Source of the DNA: a bacterium
GTDB taxonomy: Bacteria > Krumholzibacteriota > Krumholzibacteriia > LZORAL124-64-63
Length of the DNA: 64,000 bases
Direction of reading: 5' to 3'
NCBI GenBank assembly: GCA_016712675.1
Contig: JADJQR010000001.1
Coordinates: forward strand, 1,984,001-2,048,000
Part shown: positions 54,193 to 61,244 of the stretch, piece by piece
Layout of the letters: every line of letters starts with the position of its first letter
How positions within the stretch are numbered: position 1 is the first letter of the stretch
Made by a program: the position numbers and the translations under genes
The notes under the pieces: model-generated
Told to the model about the DNA's origin: nothing
The model's input: only the letters and a program-made list of their open reading frames with translations
The model's database searches: none

Positions 54193-54630
54193 TCAGTTCC
54201 ACTTGTCGTGGCTGATCTCCGCCAGGATGTCATCGATCTGCTGGCGCACGCGCGCGTTGTGGTCGGGTTCGAACAGGGCCTGCTTGACGCGGCCCTGGGC
54301 ATCCTTCTTGACGTAGCGGAGCGCCTGGAGATCCAACATCGACATGAGGATGTCCTTACTCACACGGACCTCCATCGGGTTCCCATCCTGGTTCGTCGCC
54401 GGGTTGTGGTAGGGGTGCATCCCGTTGCCCCACCCGTGGACGACCATCGAACACAGCAGCGCGCGGAACGTGTTCTGGCCCTGGACGGTCTCGAGATCGA
54501 AGTTGCCGCCGACGCGCTCGGTCACGCTGTCGATGACCGCGCACAGCTTTTCGAGCAGCGCGTCGTCGATCTCGATCTGCAGCAGGCGCGCGAACATGGT
54601 CTTGAGGATCTTGTCGGTGTTGGTGGACAT
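54193..54630 (-). CDS. Small protein of unknown function, divergent from the MglA-like gene
   Basis: The 145-residue protein matches no family I know. It is mainly helical by pattern (KILKTMFARLLQIEIDDALL, then EKLCAVIDSVTERVGG), with a central GWGNGMHPYHNPATNQDGNP segment and a C-terminal helix RVRQQIDDILAEISHDKWN. It has no signal peptide or membrane segment, so it should be cytoplasmic. ATG 54630 is preceded by ggag. A weak -24/-12 site upstream (54712-54727, minus strand) faces the perfect one for the GTPase-like gene, so the two may be co-regulated. Confidence 0.7.
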   Translation of the reverse strand: MSTNTDKILKTMFARLLQIEIDDALLEKLCAVIDSVTERVGGNFDLETVQGQNTFRALLCSMVVHGWGNGMHPYHNPATNQDGNPMEVRVSKDILMSMLDLQALRYVKKDAQGRVKQALFEPDHNARVRQQIDDILAEISHDKWN

Positions 54631-54711
54631 GGCTCGCTCCCGGCCGTTGGTGTCGCGGTGCCCACGCCCGGTGACGCGGCACGCGAGTGCCCTGCTCATC
54701 CTTCGGAATGT

Positions 54712-54727
54712 TGCAAAATGCTTGCCC
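54712..54727 (-). promoter_or_regulatory. -24/-12-like site for the 145-residue protein
   Basis: On the minus strand GGGCAAGCATTTTGCA keeps GG and GC at the required spacing and a perfect TTGCA, with two mismatches in the -24 half. Transcription would start near 54700, about 70 bases before the ATG at 54630. It is weaker than the divergent site at 54784. Confidence 0.35.
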
Positions 54728-54759
54728 GTTTCCGACGATGCCTCCGGATCTGATGAAAT

Positions 54760-54777
54760 GACAAGAAGATGCTTGTC
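54760..54777. repeat. Inverted repeat between two divergent -24/-12 sites
   Basis: GACAAG (54760-54765) and CTTGTC (54772-54777) form a 6-6-6 inverted repeat. It sits 7 bases upstream of the perfect -24 element at 54784 and 33 bases upstream of the weaker divergent one. This is close for an enhancer but could bind a repressor or a helper protein. Confidence 0.4.
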
Positions 54778-54783
54778 GTTTCG

Positions 54784-54799
54784 TGGCACACCGCTTGCT
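54784..54799 (+). promoter_or_regulatory. Perfect -24/-12 (sigma-54) promoter
   Basis: TGGCACACCGCTTGCT matches TGGCAC-N5-TTGCW at every position. The expected start near 54811 lies 54 bases upstream of the GTG at 54865, which has its own gaaggacg ribosome-binding site. Confidence 0.75.
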
Positions 54800-54864
54800 T
54801 GGCACGGATGACCATGCCCGCCGTTGCGGGCAGCGTGCGCCGGAGACGACGAAGGACGGAAACC

Positions 54865-55710
54865 GTGGCCACCACCCCGCTCACAGCCACCCGGACCTGC
54901 CGCGTGCTCTACTATGGGCCCGCCAGCGCCGGCAAGCGGGCGAACCTGCGGGTGATTCACCGCTCCATACCGCCGGAGCAGCGGTTGGCCGTGGCCACCG
55001 ACGACCCTGAGCGCCAGATCGCGTTCCGCGTCCGGCATGGGGCCCAGGGCGAGTGGCAGGTGCTCGTGCAGGCGGTGGACGCCGGACGGGAGCGCCCGCG
55101 AGCCGCCGGACGTGACATGCATGCGCCATGCGATGGGATCGTCTTCGTAGTCGATTCCGGCGCTTCGATGCTGGACCAGAGCCTGTCCGCGCTGGAGTCG
55201 CTCAAGACCTGGCTGGAGTCGTGGGACCTCGATCTGATGAGGATACCCATCGTCATCCAGTACAATCGGCGCGACCGACCCGACACATTGCCCGTCGATC
55301 GCCTCGAGAGCCTGCTCAATCCGTGGGGTCTGTTGTCGTTCCCGGCCAACGCGGCCAATGGCGACGGCGCCCGCGAAACGCTGAAGGCGATCCTCGGGCT
55401 TGCGGTCAACCACCTGGTGGCCAATCCGGCGGCCGCCGCGCTGGCCAGGGCGGCAGCGGCACCGCCTCCATCGCCCTCGCCGGCCCCGGAACCCCCACGG
55501 AGCGCTCCCGGACCACTGGGGATCGATTACGGCCCGCCGGTGCCGGGCGCCGAGTTCGGGGAGACCACACGCGCGCTGAGCGAGGCGATCTACCACGAGT
55601 TGCGTCCGACCGTGGTCGTGCCGGTGCGCATCCCGAGGCGTCTGCTGTCCGGCCGGGAACCCGTCCGCCTGCTGCTCGAGGTGCAGGTGGACGACGACAC
55701 TCCCTACTAG
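54865..55710 (+). CDS. MglA-family GTPase-like protein with degenerate P-loop
   Basis: MglA-type small GTPases set cell polarity or motility in many bacteria. The 281-residue product aligns with MglA over its first 185 residues: RVLYYGPASAGKRANLRVIH (MglA: YYGPGLSGKTTNL), CDGIVFVVDSGASM, LESLKTWLESWDLDLMRIP and IVIQYNRRDRPDTLPVDRL. The P-loop GK is followed by Arg-Ala instead of Thr-Thr, and the TVPGQ block is replaced by QAVDAGR, so nucleotide hydrolysis or Mg binding is doubtful. The G4 motif is NRRD. A Pro-rich linker and a C-terminal domain (about 215-281; RALSEAIYHELRPTVVVPVR) follow. Start GTG 54865, after gaaggacg, leaves the sigma-54 promoter outside the gene. Confidence 0.75.
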   Translation: MATTPLTATRTCRVLYYGPASAGKRANLRVIHRSIPPEQRLAVATDDPERQIAFRVRHGAQGEWQVLVQAVDAGRERPRAAGRDMHAPCDGIVFVVDSGASMLDQSLSALESLKTWLESWDLDLMRIPIVIQYNRRDRPDTLPVDRLESLLNPWGLLSFPANAANGDGARETLKAILGLAVNHLVANPAAAALARAAAAPPPSPSPAPEPPRSAPGPLGIDYGPPVPGAEFGETTRALSEAIYHELRPTVVVPVRIPRRLLSGREPVRLLLEVQVDDDTPY

Positions 55711-55749
55711 CGTCCCGAGTCGGAACGACGCCGCCCTGCCAGCCGGCCA

Positions 55750-55778
55750 TTGACCGTCGCGGTCGCTGCCGCTAGATT
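55750..55778 (+). promoter_or_regulatory. Sigma-70-type promoter placing the start on the TPR gene ATG
   Basis: TTGACC (55750-55755) and TAGATT (55773-55778) are 17 bases apart, and the -10 is followed by CCCGCGC. The ATG at 55786 is 8 bases after the -10 box, so the message would have no or almost no leader. Confidence 0.5.
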
Positions 55779-55785
55779 CCCGCGC

Positions 55786-56649
55786 ATGACGCACCAGGAC
55801 ATCACGACCCATGGCGGCCCCGGCGAATGCCAGCCGTCCGCCCTTTTCGAGACCGGGCGGCGCGCGGAAAGCGCTGGCCGTTTCGACGAGGCCCGCAGCG
55901 CCTACGAATTGGCGCTCGCCGCCGAGCCCCTGCGGCACGAGTGGATGTACAGGCTCGGCTGCGTCCTGCTCAAGATGGACCTTCCGGCGGAGGCGGAGCC
56001 CGTCCTGCGGCGCGCCGTCGATCTGCAGCCGGACGCCCACGCCTACCTGACCAACCTGGGGGTGTGTTGCGACCGGCAAGGGCGTCGCGACGAGGCCGTG
56101 CTCTGGTATCGTCGCTCGACGCAGAAGGGCACCGGCAGTGCCGTGGCCTTCCACAACCTCGGCGCCATCTACGCGGAGGCCGGGCGAGCCCAGGAGGCGA
56201 TCCGCGCGTTCGAATCGGCGATCGCTCTGGAGCCGGACGCCGAGGGCTGGCACAACCTGGGCCTAGTCCACTACGGGGCCGATGATTTCACGCGGGCATT
56301 CGATTGCTTCGAGCGCGCCGTCGCCTTCGACGCCGGCTTTGCGCGCGGACAGTATTTCGCGGCGTTGTGCCTGATGAAGTGCGGCATGTACGCGGACGCC
56401 TGCAAGCGATTCGAGGCCGCCTGGCGGCTGGATCCGCGGCTGGTCCGGGTTCCGTTCTACCTGGGGAGCTGCCTGCACAAGCTGCAGCGCTACGAGGAGG
56501 CCCGGCTCGCTCTCGAGCAGGCGCTCGAGTACATCCCCGAGGATGGGAAGCTCCACTACCAGCTGGCGCTGACCTGCGACGCGCTGGGCATGCCGCAGGA
56601 AGCGCGGCTGCACTACAGCCAAGCTCGCGCGGCCCGCCAGCAGCGGTGA
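55786..56649 (+). CDS. Tetratricopeptide-repeat protein
   Basis: The 287-residue protein consists of about seven TPR units, each with the helix-turn-helix pattern of small and aromatic residues (e.g. AESAGRFDEARSAYELALAA near 25, AFHNLGAIYAEAGRAQEAIR, GWHNLGLVHYGADDFTRAFD, YFAALCLMKCGMYADACKRF). It has no signal peptide, so it likely acts in the cytoplasm as a protein-binding scaffold. It follows the MglA-like gene by 75 bases. The convergent receiver gene ends 31 bases beyond its stop. Confidence 0.82.
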   Translation: MTHQDITTHGGPGECQPSALFETGRRAESAGRFDEARSAYELALAAEPLRHEWMYRLGCVLLKMDLPAEAEPVLRRAVDLQPDAHAYLTNLGVCCDRQGRRDEAVLWYRRSTQKGTGSAVAFHNLGAIYAEAGRAQEAIRAFESAIALEPDAEGWHNLGLVHYGADDFTRAFDCFERAVAFDAGFARGQYFAALCLMKCGMYADACKRFEAAWRLDPRLVRVPFYLGSCLHKLQRYEEARLALEQALEYIPEDGKLHYQLALTCDALGMPQEARLHYSQARAARQQR

Positions 56650-56680
56650 TTCTCCCGGCGGCCTGGTTCCGGACCGGTGG

Positions 56681-57067
56681 TCAGCGGGCGATGACGGGTT
56701 CGGGGGTGCCGAGCACGCGCGCGAGCGTCGCGGTCACGCGTTCGGCGTCGAAGGGCTTGATGACGAAGTCGCGCGCGCCCAGCTTGATCGCCGCCAGCAC
56801 CTGCTCCTTCTGGCCGAGGGCGGTGATCATCACGACCTTCGCCGCGGGATCGCGCTGGAGGATCGCCGCGAGCGCCTCGTTGCCGTCCATGATCGGCATC
56901 GTGATGTCCAGGAGCACGAGGTCCGGGCACAACCGCGCCTGGAGTTCGACGGCCTGGGCGCCGTCGGCGGCTTCCGCCACGACCGTCCAGCCGAGATCCA
57001 TGACGATCTCGCGCAGGAGGCTGCGCGTGAATTCGGCGTCATCGACGATCAGGACGGCGTGGCTCAC
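56681..57067 (-). CDS. Stand-alone CheY-like response regulator
   Basis: The 128-residue protein is a single receiver domain: the acidic pair in LIVDDAEFTRS near 10, the phospho-acceptor Asp in DLVLLDITMPIMDG near 55, Thr in VVMITALGQ near 83 and the conserved Lys in FVIKPFDAERV near 106. The GTG start at 57067 follows GGAGG by five bases. No histidine kinase is in the window. Its closeness to the TPR and MglA-like genes suggests a link, but the strands differ and this is only inference. Confidence 0.85.
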   Translation of the reverse strand: MSHAVLIVDDAEFTRSLLREIVMDLGWTVVAEAADGAQAVELQARLCPDLVLLDITMPIMDGNEALAAILQRDPAAKVVMITALGQKEQVLAAIKLGARDFVIKPFDAERVTATLARVLGTPEPVIAR

Positions 57068-57264
57068 TGGTGCCTCCGCGGGAACGCCGCTGGCGCTCCG
57101 CTGTTGATCGCGAACCTGCGACCGCCGCTGGCGAAAGCGGGCTCGCGGCATGATCATCCTCGGACGTCCCCATGATCGACGCTTCCGGGGCGGACTTTAC
57201 CGCCGAATCGGCGGCCGGACAGGCGGCGGGCGACAGTCGCCCGCAAACACAGGAGGTTCCGCGC

Positions 57265-58671
57265 ATGCGCAGCTGGAAGAATCCGGTCGCAACGGCCCTG
57301 GCGGTCCTGGCGGCCTCGACGGCCGTAGCCGAAGGACCGGGTTCCCCGGTCGTCAGTGGCGCCGGGGCACGGCGCGGCGTCGACGTGACGGTGTACAATC
57401 GCGACCTGGCGCTGGTACGCGAGACGCGCTCGATCGACCTGCCCGCCGGCGAGGTCCGGCTCGAGTTCCGGGACGTACCGGCGCGCATCGATCCGGTCAC
57501 CCTGTTGGTGGCGGCTGGTGAGCCGGGCAGGTTCGAGATCCTGGAGCAGAACTACGAGTTCGACCTGCTGTCGTACCAGCGCATCCTCGAGAAGTACGTC
57601 GGTCGCGACGTCGCCTGGATCCAGGAGGACGGCTCCCGCGTGCAGGGGACGTTGCTGGGCATGAGCGGTGGTCCGGTGTTCCGCGTGGGCGAGGAGATCG
57701 TCTTCGAGGTGCCGGGCCGGCTGGCCCTGCCCGACCTGCCGGCGAACCTGCGCGACCGGCCAACGCTGGCCTGGCTGGCCTCCAGCAGCAAGCGGGGCGC
57801 GCTGGACGTGGAGGCCTCCTACCTCACCAGGGGCCTGTCCTGGCAGGCCGACTACGTGCTGCAGCTGGACGAGGCCGGTCGCCGTGCGGATCTGCAGGCC
57901 TGGGTCTCGGTGGACAACCGCAGCGGCGGCTCGTTCGAGGGAGCGCGGCTGCTGCTGGTGGCCGGTGACATCAACCAGGTGGCTCCCGCGCCCGAGATGT
58001 TGATGGCGATGGACACCGTGATGAAGGCGGCGCCACCGCGTGGATTCGTGGAGGAGGCACTCTACGACTATCACCTCTACACTCTCCAGCAGCCCACCAC
58101 GCTCCTGGACAACCAGATCAAGCAGATCGCGTTGTTCGAGGCTTCCGGTCTGGGGGTCAAGAAGCACTACCGCCTCCAGGGGCGGACGCACTTCTTCCGT
58201 GGCGTGGGACGACTGGACGACAGGCCGTCCGTTGATGTCTCCTACAGCTGGGAGAACACGCAAGCCAACGGACTGGGCAAGCCGCTGCCGGCGGGTGTCG
58301 TGCGGGTGTACGGGCGCTCATCCGGGGGTGGACGCCAGCTCCTGGGCGAGGACCGCATCGGCCACACTCCGGTCGACGAGAAGGTGGAGCTGCGGGTCGG
58401 GAGCGCGTTCGATCTGGTGGCCGAGCGCGTGCGCACCGACAGCCGCAAGCTTGCCGAGGATCTCACCCGCCACAGCTTCGCGATCACGCTCCGCAACCAC
58501 CGGTCGGAGTCCGTGGTGGTGGAGGTGATCGAGCCGGTGGGCGGCTTCTGGGAGGTGCAGCAGTCGTCCGTCAAGGCCAGGAAGGTCGACGCGTCCACGC
58601 TGGCGTTCGACGTCACGGTCCCGGCCGGGGGGGAGACGGTGCTCACATACAGCGTGGACGTCCGCTACTGA
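57265..58671 (+). CDS. Exported DUF4139-domain protein
   Basis: The 468-residue protein begins with a signal peptide (NPVATALAVLAASTAVAEG) and then a DUF4139/mucoidy-inhibitor-A-like region: VDVTVYNRDLALVRETRSID near 37, YLTRGLSWQADYVLQLDEAG near 185 and FEGARLLLVAGDINQ near 225. The C-terminal half is strand-rich and ends ETVLTYSVDVRY. The role of DUF4139 proteins is unknown; some are cell-envelope proteins. ATG 57265 has aggagg 8 bases upstream. Its last 7 bases overlap the convergent membrane/TPR gene. Confidence 0.82.
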   Translation: MRSWKNPVATALAVLAASTAVAEGPGSPVVSGAGARRGVDVTVYNRDLALVRETRSIDLPAGEVRLEFRDVPARIDPVTLLVAAGEPGRFEILEQNYEFDLLSYQRILEKYVGRDVAWIQEDGSRVQGTLLGMSGGPVFRVGEEIVFEVPGRLALPDLPANLRDRPTLAWLASSSKRGALDVEASYLTRGLSWQADYVLQLDEAGRRADLQAWVSVDNRSGGSFEGARLLLVAGDINQVAPAPEMLMAMDTVMKAAPPRGFVEEALYDYHLYTLQQPTTLLDNQIKQIALFEASGLGVKKHYRLQGRTHFFRGVGRLDDRPSVDVSYSWENTQANGLGKPLPAGVVRVYGRSSGGGRQLLGEDRIGHTPVDEKVELRVGSAFDLVAERVRTDSRKLAEDLTRHSFAITLRNHRSESVVVEVIEPVGGFWEVQQSSVKARKVDASTLAFDVTVPAGGETVLTYSVDVRY

Positions 58672-60878
58672 TGGCGGGCACCTGTCCCGCCGCGGCGCAG
58701 GTCGTCGCGCAACGCAGCCAGGCGGGGGTCGGCAGGTGAGATGACCAGCGCGCGTTCGACGGCGGCGAGCGCGCCCTTCGTGTCACCCGCTGCCTGACGT
58801 GCAAGCGCGAGGTTGGCCCAGGGCTCGACGGCGCGCCGATCGAGCCGGGCAGCCTGATCGAACAGCCGCGCCGCGTCCGCGGGACGACCCAGTCGCATCA
58901 GGCAGACGCCCGCGTTGAGCCGCGGCGCCGCCAGGCGCCGGTTGGCGCGCGACGCGGCCATGAACTCGGCCAGTGCGTCCTCCTGGCGGTTCTCGGCAAG
59001 GTACCGGTTGCCGAGATTGTGCCGGGCCAGGGCGTGTTGCGGCGAGCGGGCGACCGCGCGCTCGAGGCAGGTGCGCGCCTCCTCGGGCCGGCCGGCCAGG
59101 CCGTGCAGCGTCGCAGCGGCGACCAGCGCGTCCGCGGCACGCGCGTCCGAGAGCCCGCCAACCGCCTGTTCCTGGGCCACGGCGGCCCGCCGCAGTTCAG
59201 CCAGCTTGGCGGCTTCCTGGCGCGGCGCGGAGTCGGGACCGAACGGCAGGTGCTCGCGGCGCAGCAGGACGCCCGCACCCTCGGCCGTCACGATCCGCCA
59301 GCGGTGCGAGTCGAGGAGGTCGCGCAGCAGCCGCGCGAACGGCCCGGCCGGTCCAGCCAGGCACACCGCGTCCACGCGTCGTGCATCCAGGAGCGCAAGG
59401 GCCTGCTCGCCGCCGTTCCGGATCGAGAGGTACTCGCGCCAGAGGGCAGGCGAATAGGCCTCGGTGCGGCCGTCGATGTAGAGCTCGCTGCGCGTTGTGC
59501 CGAGCAGCAGTCCGCTGGCGCCCAGGTTGGCGAAGACGCGTGCGGGCGGCTGAGCCGCCAGGGCTTCGGCGGCGGCCAGCGGGTACTGGGCCGTCGCCAG
59601 TCCCGAACCGTACCTTCGGGCTAGCCCCTCCGCGAGGTAGAAGGCGTCCGAGCGGATCGCCGCACCCCAGACGGTCGCCAGCCCGAGCAGCGCCAGGCAG
59701 CCCGCAAGCGCGGGCATGTACGACCGGGTCAGGGACCGCTGCCAGGCCGCGGGCGGCGTCCAGCGCAGGGCCAGCAGCGCGAACGAGACCGCGTAGGGGC
59801 CGAGCGCGCGCTGGCTGGCCAGGGTGGCGGCCGCGGTGCCCAACCACAGCAGCATGCGCAGCAGACCGAGATGTCGCCAGCCGGTGGCCACGAGCACCGC
59901 CCCGCTGACGAGGCTGGCCACGAAGCAGGCGATGGTTCCCCCCAGCATGCCGGGGGAGCGCAACAGCGGCGTCAACTCGGCGATGGCTCCCTGCAATCCG
60001 GCGCCCTCGCCGTGGAACTGGCCCAACGCGCGCAGGGGGAAGGCCAGGCCCCCCCAGCCGTTCGGCGTGGCGATCAGCGCGACCAGGCTCAGCCCCAGGC
60101 CGGTGGCGACGGCTCGCCCGTGCAAGGCCGCGCCGGATTCCTGCCGACGGCCTCCGCGCCGCTCCAGGAGCGCGACAACCACGATCAGTGGGGCCACGGC
60201 CGCGAACCCGTGGTACTGCGCCCAGACCACCACCAGCCAGAACACGCGGCCGGCGGGCCGGCGGGGATCGAACAGGACCCGCAGCCGCATCGCCGCCGCG
60301 CCATCCTGCAGGATGGCCGCTCGCCAGCCCTCGCTGGCGCGCACCAGCATGATGAGCGCGATGGCTGACAGGAGCTCGGGACGCAACAGCAGACGGGGCC
60401 ACAGCAGGGCGAGGGTGCCGAGCAGGGTGAAGCCGGCGGCGACCGCACCGGCTGGCGTGCCACGGCCCCGCAGCCGTGCACGTCCGCCGTCACCCAGCCC
60501 CAGCGCCAGGATCACCGCCACGGCGAGCGCCGCCCGCAGCAGATTCCATCCCGTGGCCGTCATCAACGCCGGTGAACCGCGCGGTGCGGTGGCGTGCACC
60601 AGGAGCTGGAACAGCCACTCGTGGTTGAGCCACGGATGGTTCGGTTCGGTGAAGCTGTAGCGGTTGACCGGCGGCAGCACGCCTCCGTCCAACTGGTCGC
60701 TCCCGGCGCGAAGATGGAACCAGATGTCGAGGTCCTCGAGCGGGTGCCAGGCCAGCAGCAGTGCCAGCGCGGCGGCCAGGACGATGACCCCGGCCTGCAG
60801 GGCGACGGTCAGCCGCGGGGCATGCGCCACCGACGCGGTCACTGCCCGGCGTGATCCTCGCTCGTGGTCTGGTTGCAT
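58665..60878 (-). CDS. Polytopic membrane protein with C-terminal TPRs
   Basis: The 737-residue protein has a hydrophobic N-terminal half with about ten or more membrane segments, starting LTVALQAGVIVLAAALALLL. The loop DIWFHLRAGSDQ and YSFTEPNHPWLNHEWLFQLL follow, a pattern seen in GT-C-fold glycosyltransferase-like membrane proteins. The C-terminal 150 residues carry TPRs (AATLHGLAGRPEEARTCLER, ALARHNLGNRYLAENRQEDA, PWANLALARQAAGDTKGALA). I read it as an envelope glycan or lipid-linked sugar enzyme with a TPR tail, but no substrate is known. It starts at ATG 60878. Confidence 0.75.
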   Translation of the reverse strand: MQPDHERGSRRAVTASVAHAPRLTVALQAGVIVLAAALALLLAWHPLEDLDIWFHLRAGSDQLDGGVLPPVNRYSFTEPNHPWLNHEWLFQLLVHATAPRGSPALMTATGWNLLRAALAVAVILALGLGDGGRARLRGRGTPAGAVAAGFTLLGTLALLWPRLLLRPELLSAIALIMLVRASEGWRAAILQDGAAAMRLRVLFDPRRPAGRVFWLVVVWAQYHGFAAVAPLIVVVALLERRGGRRQESGAALHGRAVATGLGLSLVALIATPNGWGGLAFPLRALGQFHGEGAGLQGAIAELTPLLRSPGMLGGTIACFVASLVSGAVLVATGWRHLGLLRMLLWLGTAAATLASQRALGPYAVSFALLALRWTPPAAWQRSLTRSYMPALAGCLALLGLATVWGAAIRSDAFYLAEGLARRYGSGLATAQYPLAAAEALAAQPPARVFANLGASGLLLGTTRSELYIDGRTEAYSPALWREYLSIRNGGEQALALLDARRVDAVCLAGPAGPFARLLRDLLDSHRWRIVTAEGAGVLLRREHLPFGPDSAPRQEAAKLAELRRAAVAQEQAVGGLSDARAADALVAAATLHGLAGRPEEARTCLERAVARSPQHALARHNLGNRYLAENRQEDALAEFMAASRANRRLAAPRLNAGVCLMRLGRPADAARLFDQAARLDRRAVEPWANLALARQAAGDTKGALAAVERALVISPADPRLAALRDDLRRGGTGARHQ

Positions 60879-60995
60879 CGGACTGCCGCCTTGGCCGGTG
60901 GATTGCGCCGGTACGTTAACAGGCCGAAGGTGCGCGCACCAGGGCTGCCGGCCCGCGGCCGCTATTGACAAACTGGCGGGCCCCAATGGGGACCT

Positions 60996-61012
60996 CTTGA
61001 CAATTTGTCAAG
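60996..61012. promoter_or_regulatory. Perfect 17-bp palindrome CTTGACAATTTGTCAAG
   Basis: CTTGACAA (60996-61003), a central T and TTGTCAAG (61005-61012) are exact mirror complements. The site is a strong candidate operator. Its centre is about 147 bases upstream of the start predicted from the -24/-12-like site at 61124, a usual distance for an enhancer, but it could equally repress the sigma gene or the divergent membrane-protein gene. Confidence 0.55.
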
Positions 61013-61123
61013 GCAGGGCGAGGCTGGTTCCCGCAGCTTTCCCGTCAGGTTCGCCGACGCGTCTATCCTTTTGTCATTATTGACATTACGATACAAAACA
61101 AAGAGGCCCTGAAATGCCGGATC

Positions 61124-61139
61124 TGGTACGCATCTTGTA
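61124..61139 (+). promoter_or_regulatory. Near -24/-12 (sigma-54-like) site before the sigma factor gene
   Basis: TGGTACGCATCTTGTA matches TGGYACG-N4-TTGCW except T for the C of the -12 GC. The predicted start near 61150 is 95 bases before ATG 61245. The change at the -12 GC would weaken it, so it may be non-functional. Confidence 0.35.
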
Positions 61140-61244
61140 AATGGCGGGTTAACGCACGAGCAACGACGCACCGGCGCTGGGCGCCGGAACCTCCACAGGT
61201 GAGCCGGAACGGGCCACGGGCCAGAGCGGATGGAGAAAATAGAC

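Larger units (their letters stand above)
60879..61244. other. Divergent 366-bp region upstream of the RpoD-like sigma factor
   Basis: No gene is supported. The stretch 60960-61140 is AT-rich for this genome. It holds a perfect 17-bp palindrome (60996-61012), a TTGACAA word at 60965-60971, TTGTCA at 61071-61076 with TTGACA at 61080-61085, and a -24/-12-like sequence at 61124-61139. I could not fit a canonical sigma-70 promoter. The region is probably the control region of the sigma gene. Confidence 0.5.
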
